64,000 bases of DNA from Gilvimarinus sp. DA14. GTDB lineage: Bacteria; Pseudomonadota; Gammaproteobacteria; Pseudomonadales; Cellvibrionaceae. Location: positions 2,706,501 to 2,770,500 of the forward strand of contig NZ_CP100350.1 of assembly GCF_024204685.1 (NCBI RefSeq). The letters run 5' to 3'. The stretch's first letter is position 1. Each line of letters opens with the position of its first letter. The translations under genes and the position numbers were made by a program. Below are positions 17,902-26,664 of this stretch, piece after piece. Under the pieces are notes generated by a model, which had not been told where the DNA came from, did not search any database, and worked only from the letters and a program-made list of their open reading frames with translations.

Positions 17902-18658
17902 GGTGAGAGTGCTCCGGGTCTATTTCGTCACAGCGGTCGTGGGCGTGATCGTGGTGATGGGTGTAAAGCGCGATTTGCGCTTCGGCGCGGTGACCGAATA
18001 ATTCCAGATAGGCCGGATCAGCGGTGACCTGTTCTGGATGGCCGTGACAGCAGACGTGACCGTTCAGGCATACCACGGTATCGGTATTCGCCATCACCAA
18101 GTGTAAATCGTGAGAAATCAGCAGTACCCCGCAGCCTAGCTCGTGGCGCAATTCGTTGATAAGCGCGTACAGTGCCGCCTGACCGGCGACATCCACCCCT
18201 TGCACGGGTTCGTCCAGTACCAGCAACTCGGGTTTTTGCAGCAGCGCGCGCGCTAACAAGACGCGTTGAGTTTCTCCGCCGGATAGGGCTTGCAGGGGCT
18301 GTTTGAGCAGCTGTGCCGCTCCGGTGCGGGTAAGTGCTTGCAGGGCATCTTGGCTTTTGCTTTTTCCTAAGCCGAGAAAACGCTCGACGGTTAAGGGCAA
18401 GCTGGGGTCAATGTGCAGCTTTTGTGGCATATAGCCGATACGCAGACCGGGTTTGCGATACAGCTCGCCCCGGTTAAAGCCCATCAGCTGCAAGATGGCG
18501 CGCACCAGGGTCGTTTTGCCTGCGCCATTGGGGCCAATCAGGGTGACTATTTCGCCCGCGTGCACCGATATGTCGGCGCTATCGACCAAGGTGCGTCCGC
18601 CGCGTACTACGCTGAGCTTTTGGGTTTGCAGCAGCAATTGCCGGGGTTCAGCGGTCAT
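17894..18658 (-). CDS. znuC: Zinc ABC transporter ATP-binding protein
   Basis: The protein has 254 residues from the ATG at 18658, inside the end of zur; an upstream GTG/TTG extension into zur is not needed. The Walker A motif GPNGAGKTT, signature LSGGETQRV, Walker B LLVLDEP and switch histidine in LLISHDLH are intact. The C-terminal 20 residues are His/Asp-rich (THHHDHAHD and EHSHHA), a likely metal-binding tail seen in some ZnuC proteins. It energises zinc import with ZnuB and ZnuA. Confidence 0.95.
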   Translation of the reverse strand: MTAEPRQLLLQTQKLSVVRGGRTLVDSADISVHAGEIVTLIGPNGAGKTTLVRAILQLMGFNRGELYRKPGLRIGYMPQKLHIDPSLPLTVERFLGLGKSKSQDALQALTRTGAAQLLKQPLQALSGGETQRVLLARALLQKPELLVLDEPVQGVDVAGQAALYALINELRHELGCGVLLISHDLHLVMANTDTVVCLNGHVCCHGHPEQVTADPAYLELFGHRAEAQIALYTHHHDHAHDRCDEIDPEHSHHA

Positions 18659-19148
18659 GTTTATTCTGCTGGCTACAATCTGGGCACAGACCAAAGACCT
18701 CCAGAGACTGCGATTGCACCGCAAAGCCCGCTTCGCTGGCCGCCTTTTGAATGCTGCGGCTAACGGCCTTGGAGTGAATCTCTTCAGCGCGGCCGCAATC
18801 GTCGCAGAGCAGGAAGTGGCTGGCGTGATGGTGATCTGGGTGGGGGCAGCCGATAAAGGCGTTGAGTGCGCCGATACGGTGAATCAGCTTTTGCTCCAGC
18901 AAAAAGTCCAGCGCCCGATAAACCGTGGGTGGAGCCACAGGTTTGGTGGATTTGGCGGCCAGCTGATCCAGCAGTGCGTAGGCCCCCAGGGGTTTGTGAC
19001 TTTGCCAGATAAGTTCCAGCACCTGTTTACGCAGAGGCGTGAGCCGCGCGCCGCGCTCGGCACACAAAGTGGTAGCGGCGTCCAGCGCGTCGTGAACGCA
19101 GTGGCTGTGGTTGTGGCGGCTAAAAGCCAAAGGTGCTGTAGGGTCCAT
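18648..19148 (-). CDS. zur: Zinc uptake regulator, Fur family
   Basis: The protein has 166 residues with the Fur fold. The winged helix is at about residues 30-95 ([12 protein letters not shown] and [19 protein letters not shown]), followed by a metal-binding half with [18 protein letters not shown] and a C-terminal LCPDCSQ. The CxxC pairs carry structural zinc. With Zn bound it should repress zinc import. It is the first gene of zur-znuC-znuB and overlaps znuC by 11 bases. The Zur box in the 61-bp divergent region suggests autoregulation together with znuA. Confidence 0.95.
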   Translation of the reverse strand: MDPTAPLAFSRHNHSHCVHDALDAATTLCAERGARLTPLRKQVLELIWQSHKPLGAYALLDQLAAKSTKPVAPPTVYRALDFLLEQKLIHRIGALNAFIGCPHPDHHHASHFLLCDDCGRAEEIHSKAVSRSIQKAASEAGFAVQSQSLEVFGLCPDCSQQNKHDR

Positions 19149-19164
19149 CCGGAGATTATAACGA

Positions 19165-19185
19165 ATATGTTATACTATAACTATC
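19165..19185. promoter_or_regulatory. Zur operator (zinc-responsive)
   Basis: The core GTTATACTATAAC at 19169-19181 is a perfect palindrome around one base and matches the gammaproteobacterial Zur box core GTTATAnTATAAC. It lies 21 bases from the zur start and 28 from the znuA start, so one bound dimer would cover both divergent promoters. Confidence 0.9.
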
Positions 19186-19209
19186 TTTGGTTTGCCGATT
19201 CTTCTTCCT

Positions 19210-20139
19210 ATGTCATTTAACCGTCCTTTTTCCCGACTGCTCGGTCGGGTGCTGATTTTCTGCTCGCTGATTTTTGCTGCTGTGACAGCGCGGGCTGAGC
19301 CTGTCGAGGTGCTGGCCAGCATCAAGCCGTTGGCGCTTATTGCGCGCGAACTGGTGGCGCCTGAGGATCAGGTGAGTGTTTTGCTGCCGCCCGGGGTTTC
19401 ACCCCACGCCTATGCTATGCGTGTCTCTGAGCGCAGTGCGCTGGAAAACGCAGACGTGATTGTCTGGGTGGGGCCCGAGCTGGAGGGTTTTTTAACCAAG
19501 GCTGTGCGCGCTAACAGCGGCCAAAGCTTAGCTGCGGCCGACCTTAAAGGGGTGCACTGGCCTGAGTCTGTTGATGCGCAACTTGAGCATTCTGGACATT
19601 CGCATACCCACGGTCATAGTCATGGCCACAGTCGCGATATGCACTTGTGGTTGAATCCGCAAAATGCAGGAGTTATCGCCCGCGAACTGAGTGCTCGCTT
19701 GGTGGCGTTGCGTCCGCAAAGAGCTGATTACTATCGCCAGCGTGCCGCCGCGTTTGAGGCCCGGCTCGCTGAGCTGGATGCGGCTCTGGCAGCACAGCTG
19801 GCGCCGGTTCAGGGTCGAGGGTTTGCGGTTTATCATGACGGTTATGCTCACTTTGTCGAGCATTACGGTTTAAATCAGGTGGACTTTGTGGCGGTAACCC
19901 CGGAACAGCGTCCGGGCGCGCGCCATCTGTATCACCTACAGCAGCACCTTCCCCAGGCTGCCAGCTGCCTGTTTGTTGAGCCCTACGCCGATGCCGACGC
20001 GGTGAGTGATATGGCCGAGCGGTTGGGTTTACGAGTGGCGACTTTGGACCCGCTGGCCAGCGCCGCCGGCTTGGATAGTTACGGCGCGTTGTTGCAGGAC
20101 ATGGGTGGGGTGTTTTCAGCTTGCTTGTCGGCCGACTGA
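19210..20139 (+). CDS. znuA: Zinc ABC transporter periplasmic binding protein
   Basis: The protein has 309 residues from the ATG at 19210; a TTG six codons upstream is less likely. The signal peptide ends near TARAE. The family pattern is clear: VLASIKPLALIA, the metal ligand in GVSPHAYAM (His66), a His-rich loop at about 127-145 (HSGHSHTHGHSHGHS), DMHLWLNP, and HDGYAHFVEHYGL. The loop is the zinc-capture feature that separates ZnuA from manganese binders. It is the only plus-strand gene of the locus and shares the Zur box with zur-znuC-znuB. Confidence 0.95.
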   Translation: MSFNRPFSRLLGRVLIFCSLIFAAVTARAEPVEVLASIKPLALIARELVAPEDQVSVLLPPGVSPHAYAMRVSERSALENADVIVWVGPELEGFLTKAVRANSGQSLAAADLKGVHWPESVDAQLEHSGHSHTHGHSHGHSRDMHLWLNPQNAGVIARELSARLVALRPQRADYYRQRAAAFEARLAELDAALAAQLAPVQGRGFAVYHDGYAHFVEHYGLNQVDFVAVTPEQRPGARHLYHLQQHLPQAASCLFVEPYADADAVSDMAERLGLRVATLDPLASAAGLDSYGALLQDMGGVFSACLSAD

Positions 20140-20382
20140 GTTGTCCAGAAAAATACCCTCACGCTCAAGCGCGAGCTTTTGCTGGGGCTTAAGTGTCGCC
20201 GCTAGCTGGTTGCAGCAGGACTGAATATCGCTTTGCGTCGAGCTGGCGCTGGTTTGTAGTAACGCGAGTTGCCCTGCAGCAGACGACAGCTTGTGACGCA
20301 CGCCTGTGTGCTGATGAACCAGGCTTGCGAGTTGATGCAGGTGGTAAATACCTGCTTCGGAAAACATCAGTTTGGTGTCCAC
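20116..20382 (-). CDS. Small conserved-looking hypothetical protein, 88 aa
   Basis: The frame begins with a GTG at 20382 behind AAGGATGG and ends 24 bases inside the convergent znuA. The product is soluble and helical, with a patterned N-terminus (FSEAGIYHLHQLASLVHQHTG) and no signal peptide. No domain is recognised. The alternating Leu/His/Gln helix pattern and the ribosome site support a real gene, but the short length keeps confidence moderate. Confidence 0.5.
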   Translation of the reverse strand: MDTKLMFSEAGIYHLHQLASLVHQHTGVRHKLSSAAGQLALLQTSASSTQSDIQSCCNQLAATLKPQQKLALEREGIFLDNSVGRQAS

Positions 20383-20605
20383 GTGAATCCATCCTTCTGG
20401 GTTTAGCCAGTGTCAAAAATCCCTATCGCTAACTTGAGTATAGGTAGCCTGGATGGCTCGCGTAGGGCGATGGCACGGAATTTTTTAAAACGTGAACATC
20501 TGGAATTAAGCAGGTTTTTGGATACAGCTCGTGGGAATATCCCTGGGAAAAGTGTCAGTGGCGCCACTTTTCTTTGGGAGTCTTCTCACTTGCTAGTACC
20601 GAGGC

Positions 20606-20878
20606 TTACAGCCCCAGTTGACGCTTCATTTCCTCTTCGAACTTGGCATCCAGCTTAGCGCTGATTTTGTCGGCCAGTTCTTCGGCTTTGGCGGTCGTTT
20701 CTAAATCAACCACTTTGATCGCTTCGGCGTTTGCCGGAGTGTCGATTTCAAAGCGGATGTTTTCAGAGCGCTGGGCAGACGCCAGGATCAGGCTGTCGCT
20801 TGCCTCTGAGTTGGCTTCGTCGGCTACCGCACCTGATGCGAGTAACAATCCTGCCAGTAATACACCATAGGTCTTCAT
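20606..20878 (-). CDS. Small secreted protein, 90 aa, unknown function
   Basis: A strong ribosome site (GGAGGG, seven bases from the ATG) and a clear signal peptide (MKTYGVLLAGLLLASGAVADEA) mark a real gene. The mature part is about 70 residues and acidic. It has a short beta stretch (ENIRFEIDTPANAEAIKVVDLE) followed by a charged amphipathic helix to the end (TAKAEELADKISAKLDAKFEEEMKRQL). It is probably periplasmic. I recognise no family, and nothing nearby indicates a partner. Confidence 0.72.
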   Translation of the reverse strand: MKTYGVLLAGLLLASGAVADEANSEASDSLILASAQRSENIRFEIDTPANAEAIKVVDLETTAKAEELADKISAKLDAKFEEEMKRQLGL

Positions 20879-21198
20879 AAGATTTCCCTCCGTTGGTTGG
20901 TGATGTCAAGGCGCTGGTGTGTCGTCTTGACGGTTGGTAGTCGATCGCTTGTGGCGATCTGTTACCTTCTGTTACGTATGGTAACAAAATCTTGGTTAAT
21001 GTCTAGTCGAATTTTCTAGTTTTAGTTAATAAATCCAATAAATTTTGCCTTTAACTCACTGTAACCCGGGAATTTTTCTAAAAAACCTTGGCTGTGGGAG
21101 GAATTTGGCATTTTGGTAACACTTGCCTGATCAAACAGTGAGCGGGATGATTGGTGTATGCTTTCGCTTTCACGATCTCACAAACAAGAAATTTCGCT
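20879..21198. other. Intergenic promoter region upstream of polA
   Basis: The 320 bp are AT-rich and contain no supported gene. They should hold the promoters of the secreted 90-residue protein and of polA. A TTGCCT near 21123 and TATGCT near 21156 are possible polA elements, but the spacing is too long for a confident call. Confidence 0.5.
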
Positions 21199-23925
21199 AT
21201 GACCGATCAGTCCCCTGTCGTCCTTGTGGATGGCTCTTCTTACCTCTACCGCGCCTACCATGCGCTGCCACCTCTGACGAACTCGAGGGGCGAGCCCACT
21301 GGCGCGGTTAAGGGCGTTATTAATATGATTCGGCGTCTGCTTAAGGATTACCCCGGCAGCCCAGTGGCTGTTGTTTTTGACGCCAAGGGCAAGACCTTTC
21401 GCGACGAGTTGTTTGCCGAGTACAAGGCTCAGCGCCCACCCATGCCCGATGATTTGCGTCCGCAAGTGGAGCCTATTCACGAAATTGTTAAAGCCATGGG
21501 GCTGCCGCTGTTAATAGAAGAAGGGGTAGAGGCGGACGATGTGATCGGTACTCTGGCGGCGCAGGCTAAAGAAGATGGCCGCCCGGTGGTGATCTCAACC
21601 GGCGATAAGGATATGGCGCAGCTGGTGAATCATCGCGTTACCCTGGTCAATACCATGACCGGAAGCCTGTTGGATGAGGATGGTGTTAGAGAGAAGTACG
21701 GCTTCGGCCCCGAGTTGATGATCGATTTTCTCGCCCTGATGGGCGACAAAGTCGACAATATTCCAGGGGTTCCGGGTGTAGGGGAGAAAACCGCCAAAGC
21801 CCTGTTACAGGGAGTTGGTGGCCTGGACGCGCTTTACGACAATTTAGAGGCTATTCGCGAGCTGGACTTCCGCGGCGCGAAGAAAATGCCTGAGAAGCTG
21901 CAAGACAACAAAGATCAGGCTTACTTGTCTTATGAGCTTGCCACCATTCGACTGGATGTCCCCTTGCATGTAAGCGTGGATGAGATTGCCCTGGGCGAGC
22001 CTGACAACGACAAACTGTTGGCCTTATTTGAGCGGATGGAGTTTAAAACCTGGGTAGATGAGTTAGCCGCTGACCCGTCTGTAGATTCACCAGTTACAAA
22101 GCCTGCCGAAGAGGTGAGTGTTCACTACGACACCGTTTTGGAGAAGCCCGAGTTCGACACTTGGCTGCAACATTTAAAAGACGCCGATTACTTTGCCTTT
22201 GATACCGAAACCACCAGCCTGCACGCCATGGAGGCGCAGATTGTGGGTGTTTCGTTTGCGGTAGAGCCCGGCAAGGCCGCCTATGTGCCCGTGGCGCACG
22301 ATTACTTAGAGGCCCCGGAACAGTTAGATCGCGACTGGGTTCTGGCTCAACTTAAGCCCTTATTAGAGGACGCTGGTAAGGCCAAGGTGGGGCAAAATCT
22401 GAAGTACGATCGCAATGTGCTGGCCAATCATGGCATTACCCTGCGCGGAATTGCCTGGGACACCATGCTAGAGTCCTATGTCTTTAACTCCGTGGCCGGG
22501 CGTCACGATATGGACTCGCTTGCCCAGCGTTACCTGGATACCAGCACCATCCATTTTGAAGATATTGCCGGGAAAGGTGCCAAGCAGCTCAGTTTTAACC
22601 AGATTAAGGTCGAGGACGCAGCGCCCTACGCCGCTGAAGATGCCGACATTACCCTGCGTTTGCACCGCAAACTCTGGCCTGAGATTGAAAACGACGAATC
22701 CCTGCGACGGGTACTTTTGGATATTGAAATGCCGTTAGTGCCTGTGCTTGCCGATATTGAACGCACCGGGGTGCTGATTGATGCGGCGCAGCTGGGCAAG
22801 CATAGCAAAGAGCTGGCAGAGCGCCTGGTTGCCCTCGAGCGTGAAGCCTTTGATATTGCCGGGAAAGAATTCAATTTAAGTTCGCCCAAGCAGTTGGGGG
22901 TGATTCTGTTTGAAGAGCTGGAGCTACCGGTGGTGAAAAAAACCAAAACCGGTGCGCCCTCTACCGCCGAGGATGTATTGCAAGAGCTGGCATTGGATTA
23001 CCCGCTGCCCAAACTCATTTTGGAATACCGCAGCCTGGCGAAGTTGAAGTCCACCTACACCGATAAATTGCCGAAAATGATTAATCCGCAGAGCGGGCGG
23101 GTACATACCTCTTACCATCAGGCGGTGGCGGCCACTGGGCGATTGTCGTCAGCCGATCCGAACCTGCAGAATATTCCTATTCGCACCGAAGAGGGGCGGC
23201 GGATCCGCAAGGCTTTCGTCGCACCTAAAGGATACAAGGTGCTGGCGGCGGACTATTCTCAGATTGAATTGCGGATTATGGCGCATTTGTCAAAAGACGA
23301 GGGCTTGCTGCACGCCTTTGCTGAAGGTTTGGATGTGCACCGGGCGACGGCCGCCGAGGTATTTGCCACCGAGCTCGACAAGGTGACCGATGAAATGCGC
23401 CGCCGTGCTAAGGCCATTAACTTCGGCCTTATTTACGGTATGTCTGCTTTTGGGTTGGGCAAACAGCTGGGGTTGCCGCGCAACGAGGCTCAGGGTTATA
23501 TCGACCGTTATTTCGAGCGCTACCCAGGAGTGGCACGCTATATGGACGAGACCCGTGCCTTAGCTCATGAAAAGGGTTATGTTGAGACACTGCAGGGGCG
23601 GCGTTTGTATCTGCCGGAAATTAATGCCCGCAATAAAATGCTGCAACAGGCCGCCGAGCGCACTGCAATCAACGCCCCCATGCAGGGCACAGCGGCGGAT
23701 ATCATTAAACTTGCCATGGTGAACGTAGCAAACTGGCTAGCTGACAGTGATCTGGATGCTCGCATCGTTATGCAGGTGCACGATGAGCTGGTACTGGAAG
23801 TGGCTGAAAAAGATGCGAATCAAGTGCGCGAGGGATTAATTGAACGCATGAGCCAGGCGGCAGAGCTAACCGTGCCACTGATTGTCGAAGCGGAAGTCGG
23901 AGATAGCTGGGATGAGGCGCATTAA
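21199..23925 (+). CDS. polA: DNA polymerase I
   Basis: The protein has 908 residues from the ATG at 21199 ([26 protein letters not shown]); the upstream in-frame start at 21151 lies outside family homology. Three domains are intact: 5'-3' exonuclease (about 1-290, with [10 protein letters not shown] and GDKDMAQLV), 3'-5' proofreading exonuclease ([11 protein letters not shown], then [11 protein letters not shown]), and the family A polymerase. Polymerase motifs are [15 protein letters not shown], the O-helix [20 protein letters not shown], and [10 protein letters not shown]. It fills gaps in repair and matures Okazaki fragments. Confidence 0.97.
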   Translation: MTDQSPVVLVDGSSYLYRAYHALPPLTNSRGEPTGAVKGVINMIRRLLKDYPGSPVAVVFDAKGKTFRDELFAEYKAQRPPMPDDLRPQVEPIHEIVKAMGLPLLIEEGVEADDVIGTLAAQAKEDGRPVVISTGDKDMAQLVNHRVTLVNTMTGSLLDEDGVREKYGFGPELMIDFLALMGDKVDNIPGVPGVGEKTAKALLQGVGGLDALYDNLEAIRELDFRGAKKMPEKLQDNKDQAYLSYELATIRLDVPLHVSVDEIALGEPDNDKLLALFERMEFKTWVDELAADPSVDSPVTKPAEEVSVHYDTVLEKPEFDTWLQHLKDADYFAFDTETTSLHAMEAQIVGVSFAVEPGKAAYVPVAHDYLEAPEQLDRDWVLAQLKPLLEDAGKAKVGQNLKYDRNVLANHGITLRGIAWDTMLESYVFNSVAGRHDMDSLAQRYLDTSTIHFEDIAGKGAKQLSFNQIKVEDAAPYAAEDADITLRLHRKLWPEIENDESLRRVLLDIEMPLVPVLADIERTGVLIDAAQLGKHSKELAERLVALEREAFDIAGKEFNLSSPKQLGVILFEELELPVVKKTKTGAPSTAEDVLQELALDYPLPKLILEYRSLAKLKSTYTDKLPKMINPQSGRVHTSYHQAVAATGRLSSADPNLQNIPIRTEEGRRIRKAFVAPKGYKVLAADYSQIELRIMAHLSKDEGLLHAFAEGLDVHRATAAEVFATELDKVTDEMRRRAKAINFGLIYGMSAFGLGKQLGLPRNEAQGYIDRYFERYPGVARYMDETRALAHEKGYVETLQGRRLYLPEINARNKMLQQAAERTAINAPMQGTAADIIKLAMVNVANWLADSDLDARIVMQVHDELVLEVAEKDANQVREGLIERMSQAAELTVPLIVEAEVGDSWDEAH

Positions 23926-23999
23926 GCCGCATTTTCTGAAAATTTAAAGAAAAACGAAAAAAAATGCAGAATTTTTGAACTTTATCCCAGGTGGGGCCT

Positions 24000-24124
24000 C
24001 AAAGAGTCAGCACACTGAAGAGTAAGTTGATTTTTCATGAGCTCCTCCTCGTTTGGCCTTCGGGTCAATTTGGCAGAATAGACTTCTGACACTAAACCCC
24101 AATCCTATGGTTGGGGTTTTTTTT
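24000..24124 (+). ncRNA. Candidate small RNA at the Spot 42/ErsA locus
   Basis: A terminator hairpin (AAACCCCAA, eight-base loop, TTGGGGTTT, then Ts) closes a non-coding stretch downstream of polA. Upstream lie a small hairpin TTGGCC-TTCG-GGTCAA (24054-24069) and ATTTGGCAGAATA. The latter differs by one base from the ATTTGGCTGAATA I recall in the unstructured third region of E. coli Spot 42. The 3' boundary is clear; the 5' end is not, because I see no good promoter. Confidence 0.6.
24094..24124 (+). terminator. Rho-independent terminator of the first sRNA candidate
   Basis: A perfect nine-base-pair stem (24094-24102 with 24111-24119) is followed by a run of eight Ts from 24117. Confidence 0.9.
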
Positions 24125-24183
24125 ATGCCGCGATGCTGGATGGGTAAAATTTCGACTCGATCACAAACTTTTACAATCTCTGC

Positions 24184-24312
24184 TGAACTTCCCGCTTAAG
24201 GGTCGGTCAGAGTAAGTACCAACGAATTGCTTAGCATGGTGATCCGTAACTGGCATCAACCCCCAAGGGTGTCAGTATTCAGCCGGTAACTCCCCGTTAC
24301 CGGCTTTTTTTT
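24184..24312 (+). ncRNA. Second candidate small RNA or long leader
   Basis: A possible promoter (TTCGAC at 24151, TACAAT at 24172, spacing only 15) is followed by about 130 non-coding bases. These end in a perfect 10-bp terminator stem, AGCCGGTAAC with GTTACCGGCT, and eight Ts. The only gene following is on the other strand, so a transcript here would be a free RNA. Its length is similar to what is known for ErsA, which is only a weak argument. Confidence 0.4.
24281..24312 (+). terminator. Rho-independent terminator
   Basis: A perfect 10-bp stem around TCCCC is followed by eight Ts. It ends the second non-coding transcript candidate. Confidence 0.9.
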
Positions 24313-24347
24313 GCCTGCCGTTTTGCCAACTTGGGTTTTCGCGTTAG

Positions 24348-24974
24348 TTAAGTGTTGGCTTGTTCTTCGGGCAGTAGCCACTCATTGAGCTTGTTTTTTA
24401 GCTGATCGAGACCGGCGTTTTTGAGCGAGGAAAAGGTTTGCACGGTAACCAAATCGTTCACCTGCGCCTCTTTTAAGGATTTTTTTACCTGCAGTAGGGT
24501 GTTCTGTGCCGGCCCTTTTTTGAGCTTGTCCGCTTTGGTGAGCAGCAAATGCACTGGCATTTGCGCCTCAATGGCCCAGTTGATGACCAGGGTGTCATGC
24601 TCCTGCATCGGATGGCGAATATCCATCACCACCACCAGCCCCGCCAGGCACTGGCGCTCGTGCAGATACTCAGACAGATTTTCCTGCCAGCGCTCTTTCA
24701 TCGCCCGCGATACCTTGGCATAGCCGTAACCGGGTAAATCCACCAGCCGGGTGTCATCGCTCAGTTGGAAATAATTAATAAGCTGAGTGCGGCCGGGCGT
24801 TTTACTGGTGCGGGCCAGTTTGGAGTTGCCGGTCAGAGTGTTAATGGCGCTGGACTTTCCCGCATTGGAGCGGCCGGCAAAAGCGACTTCCCGTCCGGTT
24901 TCCGGCGGGCACTCGCGAATGCTGGGAGCACTCTGGGTAAAGAATGCTTGGTTAAAATTTATACGTTGGGTCAT
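24348..24974 (-). CDS. engB: Ribosome biogenesis GTP-binding protein EngB (YihA/YsxC)
   Basis: The protein has 208 residues, a TrmE-Era-EngA-EngB type GTPase acting in large-subunit assembly. The P-loop is GRSNAGKSS (residues 34-42), G2 falls in SKTPGRTQ, G3 is DLPGYG and G4 is TKADK. The length is typical. It faces polA across the sRNA region and is divergent from the cytochrome c4 gene. Confidence 0.95.
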   Translation of the reverse strand: MTQRINFNQAFFTQSAPSIRECPPETGREVAFAGRSNAGKSSAINTLTGNSKLARTSKTPGRTQLINYFQLSDDTRLVDLPGYGYAKVSRAMKERWQENLSEYLHERQCLAGLVVVMDIRHPMQEHDTLVINWAIEAQMPVHLLLTKADKLKKGPAQNTLLQVKKSLKEAQVNDLVTVQTFSSLKNAGLDQLKNKLNEWLLPEEQANT

Positions 24975-25038
24975 GTTGCTGAAAAACTCGGTAGAGCAGC
25001 GCCGGTTTGGCGCCCCTTTTGTGATCGGTCAATTAGTA

Positions 25039-25044
25039 TATAAT
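25039..25044 (+). promoter_or_regulatory. Probable -10 hexamer of the cytochrome c4 gene
   Basis: TATAAT is a perfect -10 box about 107 bases ahead of the cytochrome start. No convincing -35 is seen. Confidence 0.4.
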
Positions 25045-25150
25045 GCCCGCTGCAACCGGCCCATGCCAGTGGAATCTGGCAGGGATTTGCCTGGCCCTTA
25101 CGTCAAGGCAGTTCAGCCAACACAAAAAAGACGATGTCACAGGTTAGCCA

Positions 25151-25822
25151 ATGAAAAAACACGTTTTAACTCTGCTGATCGCTCTGGGTGCCTCTTCGGT
25201 GGCTTCTGCAGCGGGTGATGCGGCGGCAGGTGCGGACAAGGTAGCGGTTTGCGCCGCCTGTCATGGCAGCGATGGTAACAGCCCAGCGCCTACCTTTCCT
25301 AAAATCGCAGGCCTCGGTGAGGCTTACCTGTTGAAGCAATTGCACGATATTCAGGACTGGGATAAAGCCAGCGGCGAAGATAAGGCCACAACCGGCCGCG
25401 CCGTTGCCGAAATGACTGGAATTCTGAGCGGTTTGAGCGACCAAGATTTGGCCGATATCGCCGCTTTTTACGCTGAACAGACCATGCAGCTGAGCGGCGC
25501 TAAAGAGATGACGGTAAAAGTTAACAGTGGCGCCGAGGTAGATGCGTTGCAGCTGGGCGAGCACTTGTACCGCGCCGGTAATATGGAAACCGGCGTGCCT
25601 GCGTGTATCGGCTGTCACTCGCCTACGGGCCAGGGCAACGAGCCGGCCGCCTACCCCCGCTTGGGCGGTCAGTACGCAGAATATATCGAGAAGCAGCTGA
25701 AAGCCTTCCGCGGTGGTGAGCGTACTAACGACGGCGACGCATCCATCATGCGCATGGCGGCGAAAAACCTGAGTGACGCCGAGATTAAGGCTGTCGCGAA
25801 TTATATTGCTGGCTTGAATTAA
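25151..25822 (+). CDS. Diheme cytochrome c4
   Basis: The protein has 223 residues with a signal peptide ending near VASAA. It has two heme c sites: CAACH (Cys34, Cys37, His38) and CIGCH (Cys152, Cys155, His156). Each is followed by a downstream methionine region (ILSGLSDQDLADIAAFYA and IMRMAAKNLSDAEIKAVANYIA). The two-domain layout is that of periplasmic cytochrome c4, which passes electrons to cbb3-type oxidases. In pseudomonads it also precedes dsbA, as here. Confidence 0.93.
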   Translation: MKKHVLTLLIALGASSVASAAGDAAAGADKVAVCAACHGSDGNSPAPTFPKIAGLGEAYLLKQLHDIQDWDKASGEDKATTGRAVAEMTGILSGLSDQDLADIAAFYAEQTMQLSGAKEMTVKVNSGAEVDALQLGEHLYRAGNMETGVPACIGCHSPTGQGNEPAAYPRLGGQYAEYIEKQLKAFRGGERTNDGDASIMRMAAKNLSDAEIKAVANYIAGLN

Positions 25823-25837
25823 GACCAGCGGCACCAA

Positions 25838-25860
25838 GGGCGACTTCGGTCGCCTTTTTT
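25838..25860 (+). terminator. Rho-independent terminator after cytochrome c4
   Basis: GGCGAC-TTCG-GTCGCC forms a tetraloop hairpin followed by six Ts, 16 bases beyond the stop codon. Confidence 0.9.
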
Positions 25861-25927
25861 ATACCCGGAACTTGTCGGGCTTGGACGGTCTAAGCCTGCC
25901 TGTTTGAGAAAATAATGGAGCAATAAT

Positions 25928-26563
25928 ATGCGAATTTTGTTAGCTGTGTTCGGTCTGTTGTTTGCGGTGGTGGCCTGCGCTGAGAGCTCTGACTCTGCGC
26001 CGCAATTTGAAGAGGGCACTCATTATACTGAGCTTGCCGAGGCCGTGCGCACGGACGATCCGGATAAAATTGAAGTGCGAGAAATGTTCGCCTACACCTG
26101 CGGCCACTGCTTCCGTTTTGACCCGCTATTCAGCGAGTGGAAGAAAAAGCAGGCTGACGATGTGAACGTGGTCCAGACGCCGGTAGTGTGGGCCAAACAA
26201 ATGGAAATTTACGCTCGCGCGTTTTACACCGCGAAAGCTATGGGGGTGTTGGACGAAGCCCACATGGACCTGTTCAACGCGCTGCATCTGCAGAACACGC
26301 GCTTCGGCTCAGCTGAAGATTTTGCTGAATTTTACGCACAGTACGGTGTAGATAAAGACAAGTTTGTTAAAACCTTTGAGTCTTTCGGTATCGACAGCCA
26401 GGTGCGTCAGGGCGATGCCAAGGCTCGCGCTTACCAAATTAGCGGTACCCCCGAGCTGGTGGTCGACGGCCGCTACACCATCAGCGCCAGCGGCGCCGGC
26501 GGTCACGAGAAAATGCTGCAAGTGGCTGACTACCTGGTAAACAAAATTCGCGCTGAAAAGTAA
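25928..26563 (+). CDS. dsbA: Thiol:disulfide interchange protein DsbA, possibly lipidated
   Basis: The protein has 211 residues. The thioredoxin fold is interrupted by a helical insertion. The active site is CGHC (Cys58-Cys61) and the cis-proline loop is SGTPELVVDG. It inserts disulfides into secreted proteins. The N-terminus has a VVAC sequence at Cys17 followed by AESSDS, which fits a lipobox, so this DsbA may be a lipoprotein rather than free in the periplasm. The position between cytochrome c4 and a DgcP-type cyclase matches Pseudomonas gene order. Confidence 0.92.
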   Translation: MRILLAVFGLLFAVVACAESSDSAPQFEEGTHYTELAEAVRTDDPDKIEVREMFAYTCGHCFRFDPLFSEWKKKQADDVNVVQTPVVWAKQMEIYARAFYTAKAMGVLDEAHMDLFNALHLQNTRFGSAEDFAEFYAQYGVDKDKFVKTFESFGIDSQVRQGDAKARAYQISGTPELVVDGRYTISASGAGGHEKMLQVADYLVNKIRAEK

Positions 26564-26580
26564 GCCAAACCAGAGCGCTA

Positions 26581-26618
26581 GAGCCCGCCCGCGATCAATC
26601 GCTGGCGGGTTTTTTTTT
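26581..26618 (+). terminator. Rho-independent terminator after dsbA
   Basis: CCCGCC at 26584 pairs with GGCGGG at 26604 and is followed by nine Ts. It partly separates dsbA from the downstream cyclase operon. Confidence 0.85.
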
Positions 26619-26626
26619 GCCGCGTC

Positions 26627-26632
26627 TATAAT
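26627..26632 (+). promoter_or_regulatory. Probable -10 hexamer of the dgcP operon
   Basis: A perfect TATAAT lies 33 bases ahead of the cyclase ATG and just beyond the dsbA terminator. No good -35 is seen, because that position overlaps the terminator stem. Confidence 0.45.
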
Positions 26633-26664
26633 GGGGCGATGGAACTGAGCGGGCCCAAGCCGAG

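Larger units (their letters stand above)
23926..24347. other. polA-engB intergenic region (syntenic with spf/ErsA)
   Basis: The 421 bp hold no protein gene but two strong plus-strand Rho-independent terminators, at 24094-24124 and 24281-24312. In enterobacteria the sRNA Spot 42 (spf), and in Pseudomonas ErsA, lie at this same position between polA and engB (yihA). Confidence 0.75.

Noticed and set aside
25166-25837. Minus-strand open frame of 223 codons
   Set aside because: It lies entirely antisense to the cytochrome c4 gene, whose heme motifs and signal peptide are convincing.
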